Shown here: positions 59,796-64,000 of the stretch, piece after piece
Layout of the letters: each line of letters begins with the position of its first letter
Position numbering within the stretch: position 1 is the first letter of the stretch
Source of the DNA: Diplocarpon mali
Lineage: Eukaryota; Ascomycota; Leotiomycetes; Helotiales; Drepanopezizaceae
Direction of reading: 5' to 3'
Assembly (NCBI GenBank): GCA_024741835.1
Contig: JAENRP010000007.1
Coordinates: forward strand, 62,001 to 126,000
Length of the DNA stretch: 64,000 nt
The notes under the pieces: generated by a model
Databases searched by the model: none
Told to the model about the DNA's origin: nothing
What the model saw: the letters and a program-made list of their open reading frames with translations, nothing else
Made by a program: the position numbers and the translations under genes

Positions 59796-62354
59796 GAAAA
59801 AAATCAAAGTCGCAAATTAACTACGCTTGGTAACATTTGAAGTCCCTCCCCCCCCCTTTTAACGTGCTGTATTAGTTCTTAACCATATAGCATGAGCGGA
59901 AAACGCTGTGGTCGGATTTACGTACAAGGAGTTACAAGCCCAAAAACTCCTTGTGTCTTCACTATTCAGCCCATGGTACCCGGGATTCCCAATTCCTTAG
60001 ATAAGAGTCTAACCCGTACCTCAATCGACAGTTATTCCCTCCAGGTCTCGGGCGAGTACATTCTCGGAAGGTGCCTTGACAAACAGAGTCGCCTCAGGCT
60101 CTCTATAAACATTTGAAGTCTTCCAATAGAGATATGGAATTAATGCCGTAAATTAGCTTACCCTCTGCAAACAAGTCCCTACACTCTACAAGGTTTAGCG
60201 AAAGTCTCAACTACGTAAGGTGAAGTTCAGCTGATCTAATTAGCCCGTTGGGTCACCGAATTCGTAGGCACCATGCTGACTCGTAAGATATTATAGACCC
60301 TTGCATACAGAGTAGTATCGTGGAACTAGTACGAGTCAGGCCAGTTCTCGTGAAATAGATATACAAAGCTGGTAGTTGATACTATACTTAGCGCCGAATC
60401 GGTCCTAACGCCACGAGTCACATCCTCAGACATTTTTTGGAGCCATGATTATGAATTACCGTACGAGCCCTAGCTTGATGGAAACATATCTAGCGCGAGC
60501 CTAGAATGGAATCGGGAGGATCCGTCAGCCCGAGGAGCAGCAACAGGTAGAGCCGTGGTGGAATCGGAGCTACTACGGAAAGTCTTCGGAGTAAACCCCC
60601 TTTTAAAGAGGTGGAAATCAATGCCGACGATGGGGGTGGCCAGCGGAGGGTGGCCTCGCTTACCCCAGATCCTGTTTACCGAACCTTGTCAGGTATGCCC
60701 GGCTTTGCTTGCCCTCTCCTGCTGCGAAAAATCCCTGCGGATGTCTCTGGTGAGCATCTATAGCCGACATCCCTGATGATCGAGTCTTTGCAAGTAGAAG
60801 GGTTTGGAGCGCTGTTGCACTTCGTGCGCAAAAGGACAAACATCGAGGGGTTGCGGGAGAGGCCGTGCTGGCACCGGCAGGATTAATATGGCGCGCCCGA
60901 TCTCCCCCCCCCCCCCTCTTTTCTTTCTTGAGTTTGACGAGAACGGGTGCGGGGGGATCAAGTAAGACCCACCGCATACGTACGATCGTGGCATGCACTA
61001 CGGGGAAAGAAAATAGACTTGGAGAATCGCATGCCAAAAGCTCAAAAGCTACCCAGAAAGCTGTGCCCGTGCTCTCAGGGGTACATACCATCTCCGTGGA
61101 AAACTACCAGCCTATCAACCTATGAAATTATAAATATACAGATCTCCAGAGGCATCCTTTTACCAAGTACTGAGGTTTTATTTACCCAGGTAGGTATTAA
61201 GCTTAATCGTGAGTCATGTACCTGCGAAGAGGGGGTGGTGGGACGGCCGGGGGATGTGACTGACAATTGAGAATCTTCGGGTCTTCTATTCAAACTCTAT
61301 ATGCGCCCCTGGTTTACTGTTTTCCGAGAATCCTGGTTTGCTGTAAATGCTCCTTCGTACGCGGAATGCCTTTGCCACCGCCTAGAAGTCAATATTGACA
61401 CCAGGGAATGTGCAGTTGTCGGTCATAACAACTGTAATACTTTCTCAACTCCAGATCAACGTCGCGGATCCGAGGCATCTTTTCCTTCAGGAACTCATCA
61501 AGGTATCTGTAGCCGTAGGTAGCTTGCTGTCTTCTCTGGCCGACTCCCATCTCCATCTCGTGATCCTCCTCGGTATTTCATCGAGTCCTCTTGTGCTTGG
61601 CGCGAGGAAACGCTCGCCCGGATCCAAACCCAATCGGCTAAACTTCAACCCCAACTCCGACCTCCACTCCACTCCACTCCACTCCACCTCACCTCACTCC
61701 ACTTCACCTCCACTTTTACCGCCACTTCACTTCACTCTATTCTTTCGTCTCCTCTTCGCCCATTACCAAAGGGAATCAATCTCCCCGCCTCCACTGCACG
61801 GAGCGCAATCTACTCGTTTAACTTCGTGACATCGACCTCCGCCTGTCGACCGAGGAAGACCCCCGCCAACTCCCAGATTCCGGATGAGGTCTACCCCGTA
61901 CATACGTTCTAGATTGCTGGGATCACGAAGGTCCGGCATGAGGACTATTCCCTCTCTCGGGACTTGTGCACATTCGATGGGGAAGAACGGAATTGCCCGA
62001 GAGCAGGGTGAGGTGGACATTCATGGGTACCTACGAACATAGGTACAGGTCACGTACCTTGCCTATAAATCGTGCCAGCGGGCGGACGGAAAAATGCTGG
62101 AAGTCTCGGGGATATCGTTTTAATGGTCAGATGATCTCGCCCGGGCAATGATTTATCCTCCTCTCTTTCGCCGTCTGCTTTGGCTTTTCCTTCTACGTCG
62201 GTGTCATTTGTGTCAAGGCTCTCGCTGCCCGGTCCCTTCTCTGCATCGGTACTTAAAAAGTGCCTACCTACCTACCCACCCAAGGTACTCTTTCTGTACC
62301 TAGGTGCACCGAAGCTATCTACCTGCTTCAGGTTCCCGTTACCCAGTACCCAGC
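59796..62354. other. Base-balanced intergenic region upstream of the tannase gene
   Basis: Right of the last LTR the composition changes abruptly and RIP features vanish. I find no convincing gene. A 74-codon frame at 59892-60116 (MSGKRCGRIYVQG...) is possible but unsupported. Structures: a 10-bp inverted repeat ACAAGGAGTT/AACTCCTTGT at 59924-59954, an 8-bp inverted repeat GACTCGTA/TACGAGTC at 60278-60337, poly-C runs near 59847 and 60904-60917, and a TACCT-rich segment (62262-62315) in the presumed promoter. Overlapping frames on both strands at 60660-61829 share no motif and are treated as chance. Confidence 0.55.
61661..61738 (+). repeat. CCACT/CACTT microsatellite
   Basis: Imperfect pentamer array, four clean CACTC units at about 61665-61687, then degenerate CACCT/CACTT units. 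It creates spurious long frames on both strands. Confidence 0.8.
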
Positions 62355-64000
62355 ATGCGCTGCCTCGCCTTCTCTGTCCTCCTCGCAGGCCTTGTCAACG
62401 GAGCTACCCTCGCGAAGCCCAAGCTCTCCTGCGCCCAGTTCGGCTCGGAACTTGTCATTCCAAACGTCACGGTCAACTTCGCGACGCATGTCCCAGCCGG
62501 CACCAATCTCACGCTTTCGCAGGACTACGACCTGGCGTCTTGCGGAAGGGCGAGCCAGGTGGTTGATGTGGACATGTGCCGGCTGGCCCTGTATGTGGCG
62601 ACGAGCAGTCGTAGCGGGATCACACTTGAGGCCTGGCTGCCCATGAACTGGACAGGGCGATTCTTGAGCACAGGGAACGGTGGTGTGAGTGGATGCATTC
62701 AGTACGAGGACCTAGCGTATGGTACTGGCTTCGGTTTTGCTACGGTTGGTATGTGATTCATGACCGATATCCGAGCCTGGGTGGCGAAAGCTACACGTGT
62801 TTGAAGAGGGTTGACCTTCTCCCAAGGGGCCAATAATGGACACAACGGAACGAGAGGTATTGTAGGTCTACGGCTCATATCGGATCGTTGATGCTGGTAG
62901 GGCCACAGCTGATGGACAGCAGGCGTTTGAAGGAAACAAAGATGTGGTGCGCGACTTTGCCGATCGAAGCATGCATACAGGTGTCCTCGTCGGAAAACAG
63001 CTCACCGAGAGATTCTATGGCAACGCGCACAGTAAGTCGTACTACCTCGGCTGCAGCACCGGCGGTCGCCAGGGCTTCAAAGCCGTACAGACCTATCCTG
63101 AGGACTTCGATGGCGTCGTGGTCACAGCCCCTGCATTGAAATTCCCCTCGCTGATAAGCTGGAGTGCGCGTTTCTACACAATACTCGGGAATGTGGGAGA
63201 CCCTACTTTCGTGCCTCCTGCCACTTGGAGAGGGCTTATTCGCACGGAAATCCTGAGCCAGTGTGATGGGATCGACGGCGCGGTAGACGGTATCATCGAG
63301 GATCCATCATTGTGTCATTTCAGACCAGAGGCGCTGCTGTGTCCATCTGGAAGCCCAGATGCCACGTCTTGTCTAACATCAATTCAAGTTGGCGCTGTAC
63401 GAAAGGTGTATGATGATTATTACGGAGTTGATGGGCAGCTGATCTATCCGGGCTTGCAGCCAGGAGCGGAGCAAGTTGCCGCGTCCGTATTGTTCAGCGG
63501 GGAGCCTTTCCCATATTCTGAGGATTGGTTCAAATATGTGGTCTACGGTGAGTCTGAACCCGATGTCATTGCGAGCTCTGCCAAGATGGCAGTTGAAGGG
63601 AAGTAGAGATGAACGCTGATGATGTGATGTGTAGATGATCCGAACTGGGATGCGGCTGCATATTCGATTCAAGATGCAAAAGTAGCGATTGACCAGAACC
63701 CGTTCAACATCGATACCTGGAATGGAAACCTCTCTGCTTTTGAGAGCAAGGGCGGTAAGATTCGTAAGTCTACGACCTCCCTGCTCAGGCCTTAGGCCCC
63801 GGACAGGTATTGATATCGCATACAGTACATCAACACGGTCAAGAAGACGCCATCATTACATCCGGCATCAGCCCTCTATACTACGATCACGTGTCCAGAA
63901 CGATGGGAAAGACGTCTGCACAACTTGATCAGTTCTACCGGTTCTTCCGAGTCTCAGGCATGGGTGAGACACTCATCTTACTCTTTCATCGCACCCCCTT
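62355..64000 (+). CDS. Tannase / feruloyl esterase family secreted hydrolase, 3' end outside window
   Basis: Proposed exons: 62355-62748, 62827-62856, 62909-63547, 63635-63763, 63826-63963, with GT-AG introns of 78, 52, 87 and 62 bp and a fifth starting at 63964. The in-window product is 443 residues. ATG 62355 is chosen because it gives a signal peptide (MRCLAFSVLLAGLVNG); an in-frame ATG at 62304 would bury it. The family cleaves ester bonds of gallate or feruloyl groups in plant material, outside the cell. Seen: the GCSTGGRQG nucleophile elbow with Ser191 next to Cys190 (63052-63057), GNGGVSGCIQYEDLAYG, ANNGHNG across exon 2, and the Asp box HGQEDAII (Asp405). The catalytic HC of the CS-D-HC motif should follow intron 5. 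Family length is about 520-560, so roughly 100 residues are missing. Substrate cannot be told. Confidence 0.9.

Noticed and set aside
60325..60350. AGTCAGGCC-containing dyad resembling the 23-bp palindrome
   Set aside because: Its arms and spacing differ from the 11-1-11 structure; I see no true copy of the palindrome in the base-balanced region.
60660..61091. Minus-strand frame of 143 codons, with overlapping frames on both strands
   Set aside because: Spans a poly-C run and shows no family motif, splice structure or codon pattern; chance frame in GC-balanced DNA.
61395..61829. 144-codon plus-strand frame
   Set aside because: Its C-terminal half is the CCACT microsatellite and there is no recognisable domain.
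62944..63606. Tannase as a single uninterrupted 220-codon frame
   Set aside because: The frame runs past the donor GTGAGT at 63548 into non-homologous text; splicing to 63635 restores the family sequence (DDPNWDAAAY).
1..64000. CRISPR arrays, rRNA genes, or a tyrosine-recombinase giant transposon (Starship captain)
   Set aside because: Looked for and not seen; the dispersed palindromes are not regularly spaced and have no array structure.

Overview
The window looks like nuclear DNA of a filamentous ascomycete (Pezizomycotina). About the first 59.8 kb is very AT-rich and TpA-rich. Diverged copies of the same repeat differ almost only by C/T and G/A transitions, mostly CpA>TpA and TpG>TpA, and stop codons sit where Gln or Trp codons are expected. 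This is the mark of repeat-induced point mutation (RIP). The last 4.2 kb is base-balanced and carries an intron-bearing secreted tannase/feruloyl-esterase gene that runs off the window.

The AT-rich part resolves into nested LTR retrotransposons, several with exact target-site duplications (TSDs). (1) GypG-L, 1-27239 (+): a giant Gypsy-type element whose 5' end lies outside the window; it has gag-pol, then two further long reading frames, ORF3 and ORF4. It is split by Copia-A (9660-22814, minus, TSD ATTTT), which is itself split by Copia-B (10958-18555, plus, TSD TTAGT). (2) A 488-bp spacer. (3) GypG-R, 27728-50664 (minus): a full copy of the same giant element, about 15.7 kb once the inserted Copia-C (38963-46166, plus, TSD CAAGT) is removed. 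The two giants lie tail to tail. (4) 50665-51900: an unassigned block with a tandem duplication. (5) Copia-D, about 51900-58191 (minus), with one 299-bp LTR and carrying a foreign 307-bp solo LTR (TSD CTTCT). (6) 58192-59790: the 3' part of a second Copia-A copy, carrying a 299-bp solo LTR of the Copia-D family (TSD CTATA). All element coding regions are RIP-dead.

Most notable points: a 23-bp near-perfect palindrome occurs 33 times, at matching places in both giant Gypsy copies and also in the unrelated Copia-A, both inside reading frames and in 3' non-coding DNA, but was not found in Copia-B, -C or -D. The giant Gypsy has two paralogous ~1,100-codon frames downstream of pol with no domain I recognise. 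Copia-B and Copia-C hold an antisense, Ala/Pro-rich reading frame between pol and the 3' LTR. All coordinates and alignments were read by eye; no database search was possible.
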